NCBI GenBank assembly: GCA_023213315.1
Contig: JAKCPI010016693.1
Span: forward strand, 1 to 64,000
Direction: 5' to 3'
DNA: 64,000 nt
From: Euborellia annulipes
Lineage: Eukaryota > Arthropoda > Insecta > Dermaptera > Anisolabididae
Shown here: in pieces, positions 34,719 through 46,860 of the stretch
Layout of the letters: each line of letters begins with the position of its first letter
Position numbering within the stretch: the stretch's first letter is position 1
Made by a program: the position numbers and the translations under genes
Notes under the pieces: model-generated
Told to the model about the DNA's origin: nothing
Seen by the model: the letters and a program-made list of their open reading frames with translations, nothing else
Databases searched by the model: none

Positions 34719-34960
34719 TTTGGCGATCGCGGATTTTGCCATCGGTCTAATCTCAATGCCGTTATATACTGTGACGATATTGTTCGGGTACTGGCCTTTG
34801 GGCCCACGTATTTGTGATTCCTGGCTGGCACTCGATTATCTTGCCAGCAACGCGAGTGTGCTCAACCTGCTCATCATCAGCTTCGACCGATACTTCAGTG
34901 TTACGAGACCGCTCACTTATCGCGCTAAGCGCACCACAAATAGAGCTGCCATCATGATCG
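34719..34960 (+). CDS. mAChR-A: Muscarinic acetylcholine receptor (A-type-like), TM2-TM3-ICL2 exon, residues 69-150
   Basis: Acceptor TTTTCAG ends at 34718; the first base completes Ser69. Residues 70-149 run LAIADFAIG (TM2, D74 = Asp2.50), then GYWPLGP in extracellular loop 1, C101 (Cys3.25, disulfide), D108 in LALDY (Asp3.32, the amine-binding aspartate) with Y109, [11 protein letters not shown], then the DRY motif D125-R126-Y127 and [13 protein letters not shown] of intracellular loop 2. These ligand-pocket and G-protein-coupling residues are intact. The wording of TM2-ICL2 is closest to arthropod A-type muscarinic receptors, which couple to Gq in insects (family knowledge). Donor G|GTGAGT at 34961 leaves phase 1 inside a probable Gly150. 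TM4-TM7, the long third intracellular loop and the C-terminus are not found in the remaining 29 kb, so the gene runs off the right edge. Confidence 0.95.
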
Positions 34961-35148
34961 GTGAGTCGTTTTTACTTTTCTATTTATTTATTTTTAATCT
35001 ATTAAGATGGGCATCGGCAAAAAGTATCATTGCATAAAATAATTTTGATTTGATTTTAACTTATAAATAAAAAAAAGGCACATTCAAACCTAAGAATTTG
35101 TCTTTTTTTTAAGAAGAAATATGGAGAAAAGCTTTTTAAAAGATACAT

Positions 35149-35224
35149 TTTTATGAATAGTATATTTTACAATATACTAAATATTTTGAATCAGAGTATA
35201 TTGTAAAATATACTATTCATAAAT
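35149..35224. repeat. Short perfect-looking hairpin
   Basis: Arms of about 28-29 bp (TTTATGAATAGTATATTTTA and complement) around an ~18-bp loop. Confidence 0.8.
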
Positions 35225-36000
35225 ATCATGAAAGAGGCTAAGAAAAACCTTTTATAATATCTTTGTCCTAAGGACAATGATGATAAAATATTGACAAAGT
35301 AAACTAAATTTAAAATGATATGATCCACTTGATTACTACAGTTGAAATTTACGCCTGAAAATTCTTAATTTTGTGTTCAATTATTTATTTTTTTGTCAGC
35401 TGGCCAAACGGACTATCCTCCAAGCCATAAAAATCGATTTTTTTGAACTTTTTTAGTTGGTACCTTATCATGTGGATGGTTTATGAAAGAATATTTAAAA
35501 AACATTTATAAAACTTGGGCATATTTTTAGATCCCTGGATTCACTGGTTCACTTAGCGATAAAACGGTGAAAATGTTTTTAAATTAATTGGATGCCAGGC
35601 AATTACTTTATAATATTTATTAACCCACACATTTGAAATTTTGTTCCTTAATCAAGGATCGAGCCATGAAGTCGATGGTAAATTTTAAAGCACTCCCATA
35701 CATTTTTTCTGTGATTATTAAATTGTTTTTTAAAAGAAGAAAATTTTTATTGGAATACTCTATTTGAACCACAAAAGTTTTATTAAAAATATTTTCTTTA
35801 AAAAATAATGAAATAATCATATGGCGGTGATTTAATTTTGACCCTCACTGTACCTATAAGATATTGATACATTTATTGAAGCAAGCATTTTATAAATAGA
35901 AGTCTCATAATTGTTTGAAGTTGTGACTGTGATGTTACTATAATGAAGAGATGGAGATATCAACCGAATTGAAATGCTCTTGGTTTGATAAAACTCCCAG

Positions 36001-36045
36001 AATAAGAAGTTTCGGCCTGAATTTATTTGACCATCTTCAGTTATT
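36001..36045 (-). ncRNA. Minimal hammerhead motif (left arm)
   Basis: Minus strand: AAUAA, CUGAAGA, extra U, stem II GGUC...GGCC, GAAAC, UUC, then UUAUU. Stem I AAUAA/UUAUU pairs perfectly over 5 bp. Stem III is altered (ACUU instead of ACGU). Confidence 0.6.
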
Positions 36046-36262
36046 GGAAATTATACACATAATGCAGGTTCACATGTGATTGAACCAGGATTTGTCAATA
36101 ATAAAATTTATTTGCTTCATGCAAAATTATATGGCTCATGTGCCCAATTTACCTCTGATCTTGGGCACAGGAGCCATATAATTTTGTATGAAGAAAATAA
36201 ATTTTATTATTGACAAATTCTGGTTCAATCACATGTGTACTTGCATTATGTGTATAATTTCC

Positions 36263-36304
36263 AATAACTGAATATGGACAGATAAATTCAGGTCGAAACG
36301 CAAG
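36263..36304 (+). ncRNA. Decayed hammerhead-like motif (right arm)
   Basis: CUGAAUA (last G changed), GGAC...GGUC stem II region, GAAAC, GCA. Stem I no longer pairs. Sense-oriented relative to the receptor pre-mRNA. Confidence 0.4.
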
Positions 36305-37534
36305 AGAGTTGCACCTAGAGTATTCCAATTTGTCTCTTATCTCCATCTCTCCATTATAGTGGTCTCATAAATAATAAGATTATAATGACTACCTTTATGT
36401 CAAATAATGGACTGAAGGTGTAGATTAAATATTTCTCGAAACTCCTCCTAATAGGCTTAGGCATATAAAGGATGATCATGCTAACATATTATTTATTTTT
36501 TATCACAGTTGAGTCAATAAAGTTTAACTAGATATAGGCTTAGCACCTAGGGGTGCATAAATTAGTTCGCGTTTGATCTCTCTAACTCAAATGACAAATT
36601 CCCTAATGGATTTTTATTAATTGTTCTTGAATATACAAATTTATGCACATATAATTTATGGTAAAATATAATCGCTCACTTATAATTTAAGCTAGTTTTG
36701 ATATTGCACTTGAGATTGTTAAGCAAACTTGTTAAATATCGATTCTTTTTGTGGCTGTTGATATTTAAATTAAAATTTTGGGGTTACAGCCAGTCAAGGA
36801 TTTAATAAAACTACATTTATTTCTTTTTTTCGTCGACATATCGGACACTCAATGCTTTCTTCCTTGGTGAAGAAAAAATTGTGAAAATTTATAAATTTAT
36901 TTAATAGGTAAGATTATATATAATAACAATCAAATGTTGTCTATTTGTTAGTGCCCTTGGTTTCCACGGTATGTATTGATTTAATCTGACTTCTTATTAT
37001 GATAAGGATAAAGACGTATATTTTGTAGATATACAGCAGTATATCTGGCCATCTTCTCATACTTATAATCTAGGATATATTTTGATTCTTTATTTTTATA
37101 TACCATAGAAATAAAGAGTGTTAACAAATAGACAATATTTTAACGTCATCTATCATTATTAAACATGTCATCTAAATATAAATTTTGGCAACTTATTTAT
37201 TCTGAGATTGTACGCTTGAAATGTCGACTAAAAGAGAAATAAAAGAAGCTTTATTTCCTTGACTACCTATAACTCCAACATTTCAATTTAAACATTCAAA
37301 TAATTTCCAAGATCAATTTACTTGAATAAGATAATATTCAATGAATATCTCTTTTCGAACTTGACAAGTCATAGTTATATTTAACAAGCCACTGTACCTA
37401 CACCTAGGACCCGAATAGCTTGGAGAACCTGGGTTCGATTTCTGGATCACCAATAAAAAACCTACAAAAAATTGTTAATTTATTTCTATGACTTGTTCGA
37501 ATTGAAGTATTCATTGAAAATTAATATCTTTTTT

Positions 37535-37788
37535 CATGGGCGTAGCCAGACTTCTTGTTAGGGGGGGGCCAACTCCTCGTTAGGGCGAAAGAGGGGGGTT
37601 TCCCATTAATATTTACATAGAGTATTAATTATTTATTTAAATAAAATAAAAAAATTAAATTAATGTAGTGAATTGGAGTGTTAAAAAAATTTCCAATGGG
37701 AAAAATATATATATATATTTTTTTTTTTAATTTTTAGGACCAGCCAGGGGGGGCAACGGCCCCCCTGCCTCCCCTGGCTACGCCCATG
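37535..37788. mobile_element. hAT-type MITE, GGGCGTAGCCAG family, copy 1
   Basis: Ends CATGGGCGTAGCCAG and CTGGCTACGCCCATG (allowing the outer bases); 8-bp TSD TCTTTTTT (37527-37534, 37789-37796). Almost identical, in opposite orientation, to 47951-48206, so the family moved recently. Confidence 0.9.
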
Positions 37789-38336
37789 TCTTTTTTGAAT
37801 ACTGTCTATATTTCTCAAAAATTCCGCGACCTCTATTAAGGGTTTTCGTGCTTAGAGTAGGGTGTTAGAATAGACCAAGATATCTCTCCCCCTCCTGGAT
37901 TAAAAAGCGACAAGCAAGTGAGAAATTTGTCTCACTTCGAATCTCTTGGTAGAGAAATGCAATGTCAATTGCATATATATGGAAATATGAGTATTTGACT
38001 GGTTTGGTCAAGAGTCCGCAAACAACATTACCTTGGATAGGCTGGAAATCTTGTAAAATATTCTTTTTGCTTATTTCCAAATTTGATTTTGCTAATTCTT
38101 TATTCTGTGGTTTAAAACGTCTGTGCTCATCAATAAATATACCAAACAAGAATGATATATTTTGATTCTTTATTTTATTGAATGATTTAAGAATAGGTAA
38201 AAGTTAATATATGTAGAAAAATACTTTTTTTATTTTCGCCTATCTTTTGTATATATTTATATTTAAAAAATATTTATTGAATCAAATGAATAGCAGGCAT
38301 AGTAATATTGGCAGATATCTGGAAAAAATGTTTGTC

Positions 38337-39955
38337 CTTTTTACTTTCTCGTATAGAGAAAGTTATGTAATCGTAAAAAAATTCGACTTCGAGATGAATT
38401 TGTGAAACAGCCCCCGGGTTTGGCGTAGTAAGTAGCGCGCCTACCTCCTATACCAAACGTCGCGGGTTCGGACCCAGGCAGTCCGATGATTTTATTTAAG
38501 CCATTTGGATACCAGATGGCTTAAATAGAAATGCCTCAACCCACAATATATATATTATACTTACAACGGTTATCGTCAAAGTCTTAAATGGCCTAAGTTG
38601 CCGAAAAGACTGTGTGAATGTGTGTGTGAGTGTGAGTGTGAATGAGAAAAAAGTGTGAATGTTTTTTTTAAAAAAAAAAAAAAAAAAAATTTGTGAAACA
38701 AATGAATTTGTTTATATTTACCCTTTTTTTAATGACACCTGTATGATTTTGTTTTGATTCTTTATCAAAATTAACGAATATTTTCTATTTCTTCTGTGAT
38801 TATTTCAAAAACTATTGTTTTCGTAAAAATGTCAAAGAATAAAAACTTTTTAAAATAGAGTATTTTATCATAATATAACAAAAAAATTGAAAATTTCAAA
38901 ATTTTTGAAAAAACTTTTTAAGTAAAGTACTACTTCCAAGTGACGTATTTACTCCAAAAGTTGATAGAAATCTACAATTTTAGTGTAAGGAGCATATACC
39001 AAATTTCATCAATCTAGCTCCTTTGGTTTTTAAGCAATCGTGTTCACACACACACCCAGACGTAATTCCAAAAGAATATACGAGAAAGTCTCGGGGAAGT
39101 CAATCCCCATATTTTTGACTTACTCCACACTTTTATATAGTATTAGCCAAATTCTTATTAACATCAAATGAAATCAAAATCTTCTCTTTTGTGTCGTCGA
39201 CAAATTAGAATTTAATATCATATGATATCTCAAAATTTGAAAGAAAAATTGACTCTCTAGCCAGATGTAGGATCCATAAACGTGACTTCTCTTCATAATT
39301 ATGGAATCTAAAATGAGAGGAGTGGAAATAAAATTTAAACTTTTCAATTAAAAAATAAAATATGGGGATTGACTTCCCCGAGACTTTCTCGTATATTCTT
39401 TTGGAATTACGTCTGGGTGTGTGTGTGAACACGATTGCTTAAAACCCAAAGCAGCTAGATCGATGAAATTTGGTATATGCTCCTTACACTAAAATTGTAG
39501 ATTTCTATCAACTTTTGGAGTAAATACGTCACTTGGAAGTAGTACTTTACTTAAAAGATTTTTCAAAAATTTTGAAATTTTCAATTTTTTTGTTATATTA
39601 TGATAAAATACACTATTTTAAAAAGCTTTTATTCTTTGACATTTTTACGAAAACTGAATAGTTTTTGAAATAATCACAGAAGAAATAGAAAATATTCGTT
39701 AATTTTGATAAAAAATCACAAAGAATAAAAGCTTTTTAAAATAGAGTATTTTATCATATTATAACAAAAAAATTGAAAATTTCGAAATTTTTGAAAAAAC
39801 TTTTTAAGTAAAGTACTACTTCCAAGTGACGTATTTACTCCAAAAGTTGATAGAAATCTACAATTTTAGTGTCAGGAGCATATACCAAATTTCATCGATC
39901 TAGCTGCTTTGGTTTTTAAGCAATCGTGTTTACACACACACACCCATTATTATAA
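38337..39955. repeat. A-prime repeat: inverted pair plus a third direct copy
   Basis: An HP-A-like terminal hairpin (38338-38365) begins it; tSINE-2 interrupts at 38410-38687. Arms 38761-39116 and 39356-39712 are a long inverted repeat (about 350 bp each) with a ~240-bp spacer, and 39713-39955 repeats the first arm in direct orientation. Shared blocks include AAGTACTACTTCCAAGTGAC and ACACACACACCC. Apparent open frames here are shadows of the repeat. Confidence 0.8.
38410..38687 (+). mobile_element. tSINE-2, complete
   Basis: Head with GGCGTAGTAAG and GGGTTCGGACCC, poly(A) end, 13-bp TSD AATTTGTGAAACA (38397-38409, 38688-38700). About 278 bp, diverged from 27990-28264. Confidence 0.88.
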
Positions 39956-40659
39956 TTTTTTGCGATTTCTTCAAAGACTTCAAGGTCCAATTTTATAATA
40001 AATAAATACCTCTTGAATGGATTCGAGCTTCACTGAGATGGAAAATTTTTTTGATCAAAGATGTTTTGCTATTTCTTTATTACCGAAGGAAAAGACTTGT
40101 CTCAGTAATTACAGTAAATGCATTAAGTGAAAAAATGTAATAATAAATTTCTTTTTTTTTTTTAATTTGCAAATAGAATGCATTATTTATCGAAAATATA
40201 TCCTTCCCTTCTCTACCTCTACATCTGTGTTTTATTATAGATATTGATTCCCACGTGATACTTTCCCTGACGATCGGCTCGTAAACAACTTTTGTTCAAT
40301 TTAATAATTTTCATTTTCATTCACACCCTTTTCAAGCTGACATTTCAATTTTATTGCGAATTCCTTTTCAAATTAATTTTCTATTGTTTTATATAAAATA
40401 TAATTAAAATCGTTTTATTTACTTAATTTTTTTTCAAAAAATAAAAAACATTCATTCACTCGCTTTATATTAAAATAATAATATAAGTTATATATTTATG
40501 GAAGTAAAAAGAGAAAAATAAAAATATGCACATTCAACTAATATTAATAAAAAAAAGAAGCGAAAATTAAGCAAATGACCTTTGCAAAAAATCATAAATA
40601 ACAAAGCAGGATGCAAACTCTCTTAAGGGGTTGGACCTAGAAACATCTGAACAAGAGCT

Positions 40660-40880
40660 GATCCAGAGGAGGGGGGGGGGTCATACAAAACACAATATTT
40701 TCTTATTTTGGTAATTTAAAGGTGCATTCTGTACTTGTTTACCAGAATATAAATACAAATCATATTTTTTTTTTAAGTATTAATGTTTACAATTTTATAT
40801 TAAAAATAAAATTTAATTCCCAAAAAAAAATTTCTCAAAATCTCGGGGGGGGGGGGGGAGGCCCCTTGCGTCTGAAACAA
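40660..40880. mobile_element. G-run-ended MITE related to 1114-1386
   Basis: GGTGCATTCTGTACTTG...CCAGAATATAAATACAAATC matches the interior of the 1114-1386 hAT MITE in reverse; G tracts at both ends. Ends and TSD not clear. Confidence 0.55.
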
Positions 40881-41004
40881 TTGAACATCCGAAATTAATA
40901 TACCTTTTTGAGTTATTAATTGTTGTTTATGAGAGAAGTGGCTGTCCAAAGATTAGATTAATAAAAGAAGAGGATGTCAGCCTAACAAAATAGTTTCTAT
41001 CAAA

Positions 41005-41170
41005 TGAAAATTACAATAAAAGAAAACGTTTCGACTTTAATTAAATAACGCCATCATCAGTTCTTATCTTATGGCGTTATTTAATTAAAGCCGAAACGTT
41101 TTCTTTTATTGCGATTTTCATTCGATAAATGCTACATTTGATGACATCCTCTCCTTTTATTGTTGTAGTT
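41005..41170. mobile_element. Short palindrome with hammerhead core
   Basis: GAAAACGTTTCG...TTAATTAAATAACGCCAT and complement. The left arm keeps CUGAUGA; the right arm has the rest but its CUGAUGA is lost at the centre. Confidence 0.6.
41031..41074 (-). ncRNA. Minimal hammerhead motif
   Basis: Minus strand: AGAA, CUGAUGA, extra U, stem II GGC...GUC (GGC...GCC in the other arm), GAA, ACGU, U, UUCU. Stem I AGAA/UUCU pairs over 4 bp; the self-complementary ACGU is intact. Confidence 0.6.
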
Positions 41171-41473
41171 ACAATTTCTCCCTTAGGATTTGTATGAGTA
41201 AACAATTATCGTAACTGTTTGACCTGTCCAAAATTCAAAATGAGCTTTTGTATCCTTATAGAAGATGTTATGGAGAGTATAGGAAAAATAAATCCTCATT
41301 TGAGAAAAATCAAACATTTTTTTGAATCTTTTCCCCAGTGAAAAGCATTGAGCGCTTTCTCTTTTTTGAAAAATTTAAGCAAATTAATTATAATAATAAA
41401 ATAATTAAACCTCTCAATTGACAAATTATAAAAATACGAGTTAATTGAAGTTTTTTAATTCCCCCCCCGTCGC

Positions 41474-41640
41474 ACGACAGACATCTAGCCGACAATCATT
41501 CTCTCGCCACGTGTTTTGAAGCATTGCAGGAGTCACAGTTGCAATGGCTGCGTAAATTCTTTCTTTCAGAATCTCTTTCTTTCACGATTTTTTTCCCCAT
41601 GTTCTTAACGTAGCCCCAAAGAAAAAAATTCTCCCAAGGG
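41474..41640 (-). pseudogene. Tc1/mariner-like transposase C-terminal fragment (inverted partner)
   Basis: Minus-strand pieces read FFLWGYVKN, then in another frame IYAAIATV...LQNTWREND and RLDVCRATGG. It is the mirror copy of the plus-strand fragment at 41656-41925 and keeps the TGG (Trp) codon that is TGA there. Frameshifted, no N-terminal domain. Confidence 0.65.
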
Positions 41641-41655
41641 AAATGGTCCTTTTTG

Positions 41656-41925
41656 TGGCGGCCTAGAAGTCCTGAATTGACGCCTTTGGATTTTTTCTTT
41701 TGGGGTACCGTTAAGAGCATCGTTTATGCGGAAAAAATTCGTGATCTTCAGCATCTGAAAGAAAGAATTTACGCAGCCATTGCAAGTGTGACTCCTGCAA
41801 TACTTCAAAACACGTGACGGGAGATTTATTGTCGGCTAGATGTCTGTCGTGAGACGGGGGGAGCGAGCACACATCGAAACTTTTTAGACTACATAAAAAA
41901 GTTTAAGATTTTCTGTGTCTTTTGA
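41656..41925 (+). pseudogene. Tc1/mariner-like transposase C-terminal fragment
   Basis: Reads WRPRSPELTPLDFFFWG, then a helical segment, LQNT, stop (TGA 41815-41817), then in the same frame REIYCRLDVCRETGG to a stop at 41925. The PLDFFFWG segment is where the last acidic catalytic residue of this DDE/D transposase group sits. The in-frame TGA replaces a Trp codon still present in the inverted partner. First two catalytic residues and DNA-binding domain absent; inactive. Confidence 0.75.
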
Positions 41926-42257
41926 TGTATAAATAAATATTCTACCATTTGTATTACGGTTTTTATTACTCTTCGAAATCCCGTCCACCTTTTTCAATGA
42001 CCCTGTATTATTTATTCAAGTCATTTTCAAAATTTTTGTTAAAAACACTTTACAAAAACTGTTTTAAAAATCACTTCACTTCCCCCTATTCGAAATCGGA
42101 ATCTGAATTCGTCTAAATGAATTCAGATACCGAAAAAGACAATCAACGAATTAAATATATTCGCTCCTCCGGGCAGGAAGATGTTCAAGGCAGACCGCGT
42201 GTTGGCCATTTCTGCTATAGAGTATTAGGCATAATAGTTTCATCTATAAATTAACTA

Positions 42258-42937
42258 CTTTTTTACTTTCTCTTACCTATGTATATATGTAATATATATA
42301 TAGAGAGAAAGTATTGGATTCATGTCAAAAATTCGATGTCGAGATTTTGATGGATCTTCACGTTTTGAGGTCCCCTGAATCCAAAAAAGTGGTTTTCGCG
42401 ACATGGTCTGTCTGTGTGTCTGTGTGTGTGTCTGTGTGTCTGTGAACAAAATATCTCAAGAACGAAAAGAGCCAGGAGGTTGAAATTTTATATTTAAGTT
42501 AGGCACCCCCATGGGACGTCACACGAAGCTTTTGAACAAAATCGACCAAAGAGTACTAGTGACTTTACTGATGCACTTTTTCAGTTTTTTTCGATTTTCT
42601 CAAAATTTGCTCCAACGATTTTTTTTAAAATTCAAAAATCAATTATTTTTTAGATTCTCTTTAAAATGTATATTCTCATTTTGTGATTGAAATCTTCTGA
42701 AGACCACTTTACTCTTGTTCTCCATAGAAAAGATAGGAGAAATGGTTGCCATGGTAACAACATATAAATATTTTGCCATACTTATAAATTTTACATCTTG
42801 AAAATCGAATGAACCGTACTATCGGAAACTAAATACATGTCGACACAAAAAATCTGGTGTGACAAGCACAGAACACAACTTTCGATTACCGAAGGTAAGA
42901 GAAAGTTGTGTGCTGTGCGCCATCACACCAGATTTTT
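42258..42937 (-). repeat. HP-A repeat, near full length
   Basis: Terminal hairpin TTACTTTCTCTTACC at left, full body, head foldback with TTACCGAAGGTAA ending CACACCAGATTTTT at right. Confidence 0.85.
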
Positions 42938-43507
42938 CATTTATTGATCATTTCATTCACTAAAAAAAAAAGTTATAGCTTATTTTATGAGAGTTTTTAT
43001 AAATAAGGTGAATATAGATTTCCACACTGATGAGTTGTTTTATATAACATAAAGTGACAAAGGAGAGGCGATCTAAAAAGCATCAGCCAAAGATATCTGC
43101 CTGGCGTTAGGAAATTTGATCCTTAAGAAACCATGATCGAACGACTAGTTGAAACTTATACCGAGGGAAAACAAACGAAATCAATATCATTAACAAGTCA
43201 ATTTTTTTTTTTTTGTATTGCTCCTAAATTCAATTTTATCTTTACTCCATCCTAGTAGGAACATTTTTTCTATTTAATTCTACCTGTTAATAAAATGATA
43301 ATTATCTAGTTAAAAATATTTTTGTTTAATTATCCTTTCATAATAAATTAATTTACAATGCATAATGGGAAATAATTACAGAAACAACAACAAACCTTTT
43401 GATTATTTAATCACTTTGACCCTTTCCTATAAACTTTTATATTAATACAGTATTATGCAATTATTTTAACCTTGTAAAATTTAATAATTTGAGAAACAAA
43501 TAATCTA

Positions 43508-43796
43508 GCATCCCTATGCTGTTCAGATCACGACTAACAGAACAAAACAATTTCATTCTTCCTTTGTCCCCATGACCTCCCGTGATTGGAACAAGCTCCC
43601 TGCGTCTATCTTCCCCAAAACCTACAATCTTCAGACTTTCAAGTCTAACCTCAACAGGCATCTTCTCAGTTCCCGCAGTTGAGTTTCCCCTTTATGCTTC
43701 TCCTTTGTTTTATTTTCTTCCTGGCTGCATGTGACTATTGGTCATTATAGGTCTTCGGACCTTATGCCCCATTCCAAAAAAAAAAAAAAAAAAAAA
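43508..43796 (+). mobile_element. 5'-truncated non-LTR retrotransposon with poly(A) and TSD
   Basis: Ends in a poly(A) tail (43777-43799) and is flanked by the 14-bp duplication AAACAAATAATCTA (43494-43507, 43797-43810). A textbook target-primed reverse transcription insertion. Confidence 0.9.
43509..43682 (+). pseudogene. Reverse transcriptase ORF C-terminal remnant
   Basis: 57 codons open to TGA: ...NRTKQFHSSFVPM, TSRDWNKLPASI, then YNLQTFKSNLNRHLL. Same tail as 3914-4045, with 14 more codons upstream. The catalytic domains are missing by 5' truncation. Confidence 0.8.
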
Positions 43797-44154
43797 AAAC
43801 AAATAATCTAAAGCCATCAGAAGCTTTTATCAACTGAATAAAGGAAAAAGCGAAAATCTGGTCAACTTTTGACTACAATCGCCTATTTTTTGACCTCAAA
43901 GAAAAGTATATTGCCATTGAAATCTATTATTTCTTTATATATCTATTATATATTTTTTAAGGAGAGGGGGGGCAAAGTTGTGCGCTCGGCTTAGTCCGAC
44001 CCTTTATTTTTTTTTAGAAATGAATACCTTCTCGTGGATTTGTTTTATTATTCTAAAAAATAATGTTTTCACAATTTGAACTCTTTTGGAGAACCAGAAC
44101 TCTTAAGCCCTTACACCTTACGCTTACAACGACGCCCTTTTAGCATGTTAAGAC

Positions 44155-44615
44155 GCAATTTTTATAAAGTAAAATTTTTGATGGATATACACGTTTTAAT
44201 ATCCTCTGAGTCCAAAAAATAGGTCTCGCAAAATTGTCTGTCTGTGTGTGTCTGTGAACAAAATATCTCTAGAACGAAAAGTGCTATGAAGTTGAAATTT
44301 TGGTATTTAAGTTAGGTACACCCCTGGTACGTACACAACAAAATCGGCCAGAATCCTACTAGTATTTATTAAAGCTTTTTCGGTCTAACGATTTTGTTTG
44401 ATCATAAATCAATTATTTTTTAAATGCTCTTTAAAATATACATTCTCATTTTGCCCTTGAAAGTGTTTTAAGCACACTTTACTCTTGTACTTCATAAGAA
44501 AGATAGGAGAAATGGTTAATTTATTTTAAAATCTGGTTTGACAGACACAGAACACAACTTTCAATTATCAAGGTCAAGAGAAAGTTGTGTGATATGCGAC
44601 CGGTCACACCAGATT
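44155..44615 (-). repeat. HP-A repeat, partial
   Basis: ATACACGTTTT block, GTCTGTCTGTGTG tract, body blocks and a degraded head (loop mutated to TATCAAGGTC). Confidence 0.75.
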
Positions 44616-46570
44616 TTTTTATCTCGACCATTTTTCTCTATAACATTAATGTTCAAGTCTTTCGACGGGCTTTTTTCCCTCTCTTTATGCCAGTCTTTAA
44701 TCTTCTTCAATCAAGCATCTGATCGACTTATTTTTTCTCTCAGTCGTGTCACTTTATAATAAAATTGCTACCTCGAGTAGGATAGAAGAATTCAAACACA
44801 ATTTTTTTGTTAACCCTCATATCCTAAACTTCTTTTTTCTGACTTTGTTAAAAGTTAATTAATTTTTTTGATTTCACTTCTTCTAAAATTTTCATGCTTA
44901 TTTACCCGTGCAAATATTTTTTCGTCGCGGAAATAGCATATTTTTTTTTAAGTAACTCAATATTTTTTTAATCCCTCAAATAAATATGTGTTTTGTTTTG
45001 TCAATAAGTAAGGATAAATAATATTTTCTTTTGAAGAGTTATTTAAAAAATAAGGAAGTGCAAATAATTTTTTCCTCCATCGTCTCTAAAAATAAATTTT
45101 ATTTTCAAAATTATTATCATTTATATTAATTAATATCAAGTTCATCTGTAAAAAATACTCTACTTTATACAGTTGAATCATTATAATTATAATAATTTGT
45201 AATCATCTCTTGGTATCTAAATAGAATATTAATTCGATAAGTAGGTATTTTTTTTTTCTATATATATATATTGATAAAAGGGAAAAAATTGAGGTGTGAG
45301 CGTTTAAAAAATTTAAAAGAATTTTCGACCTCTCAAAATAAGGACCACCCTAGTATACCATACAATACTCTTAACTTATAATTAATTTATTTAATTTTAT
45401 AATAGCAATTATTCAAATTGTAAATTGAATTAATTGTTTTCTGTTTCCAATGGTTTGTTTATTTATGTTTTCATCAAACTTGTTAAAAGTTTATAAATAT
45501 CTCGCCTCGCACTCTCCCTCCATTCATTCATTGCCTGCAAAATAGATTTATTTCAATCTCAACCAAAACAATTGGAATTATTATTATTATATTTCTATTC
45601 TGAAATTTACGAACATTTTTACTTTCTCAGAAGTCCTTTGACACGAAAGAAATTTTCATTCACTCCATATTTCGACGCCATTTTGCTGTGGCTTATGACT
45701 ATCTTACTTCTCAAATCTTTACTAGCTGGCTAAGTAGAGAACTTGCACTTATTACCAATTATTGTAAAATCAAGGAACTTGGTATTAAAAGGGATATGTA
45801 AAGAATATAATGGTATGAATATGACAATATGAAAATGACAAAATGGTGGCTTATGACTATATTCCACTAAGTCCTTCATTTATTCACACAATGATAATGA
45901 TAGAGGAAATTCGACCCTCTAAAGGTAAATAAGTTGACTTAAAATTTTTGCCAGCGATTTAATTTCTCAAACAAGATTAGGCACATGATTAGTTAGTCAA
46001 AGGGCTCAGGCTCTGTTTACTGTCTCTTGAGACATTTAAGACTTAGGATAGAGTAAAATTAAACTCACTTATTACAATTACAGAAGACAGTCAAACGGAA
46101 AATACAGTACATCTCAAAGGAATTTATTTTCTTTAATTTATTAAAAAAAGAAACAAAAAAGTGAAATTCAAATGTTTTAGTCCATATTAAAGTATTCATG
46201 AAAGATCAATTATTAAAACTCAACGAGATTTGTCCAATTTTCGAATTAATCATGTTTATTTTTACAAATTGCTCGTTTCCTCTCTCTATTCCCATTAAAT
46301 AATTGACCAAATCAAAACAATTATGTATTTTTTTTTAATGGTAATGAAAAAAAACCTAAATTTCAGCTAAATTAATCCGGAAAATAAAAATTCCGTTGTT
46401 ATTTATTTTTTTTTTAACAAGAGCTCATGTTTTTCTTTAAGTCTTTTAATAAGATCCATTGTTCTCTTTTCACCTCTTTTCGTTAATTTAAGCAAAAAGG
46501 CATATTGTATAAAATTAGGCTTTATATTTTTTATAATTAATTATTTATTAATTCATATACTCGAGAAAAT

Positions 46571-46642
46571 ATGGGTGTGCCACAGAGAATGAGCCACCAA
46601 TTTGTACTCGGTGTGCCCTTACCACTAGACCACAGCACGGGT
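46571..46642 (-). mobile_element. tRNA-like relic
   Basis: Minus strand GTGGTCTAGTGGTAAGGGC is a good tRNA A-box; the B-box equivalent (GCTCATTCTC) is degraded. Not a functional tRNA. Confidence 0.35.
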
Positions 46643-46860
46643 ATATGAATTCACTTAGAAAGCATTTTTAGTTATCAAGAGAAATGGACCCAAATTTTGC
46701 GCCACAAATTTCTCCGTCGACCAGGTGCAATCTAGTTAGAATAATTGAGAAGGCCTCAAATTTTATTAAATAATAAATAAGAAATTACATATAGGCCCCT
46801 ACAATATTTAAGATGTTATTTACATCGCATATGTGAGCAGCGAGGGAAATTCATATAATT

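Larger units (their letters stand above)
35937..36367. mobile_element. Palindromic Penelope-like relic with paired hammerhead cores
   Basis: Inverted repeat of about 430 bp, arms of about 195 bp (outer TAATGAAGAGATGGAGAT and near-complement), centre near 36145. Left arm carries a good minus-strand hammerhead core, right arm a decayed plus-strand one. Confidence 0.7.

Noticed and set aside
35580..35855. CCCTCACTGTA, like a mariner MITE right end
   Set aside because: No matching left end with CAGTG could be found.
36149..36346. 65-codon minus-strand frame
   Set aside because: Lies entirely in a palindrome arm of a hammerhead relic.
37395..37450. GGTTCGATTTC resembling a tRNA B box
   Set aside because: The A-box-like segment is only about 20 bp upstream, too close for a tRNA-type promoter.
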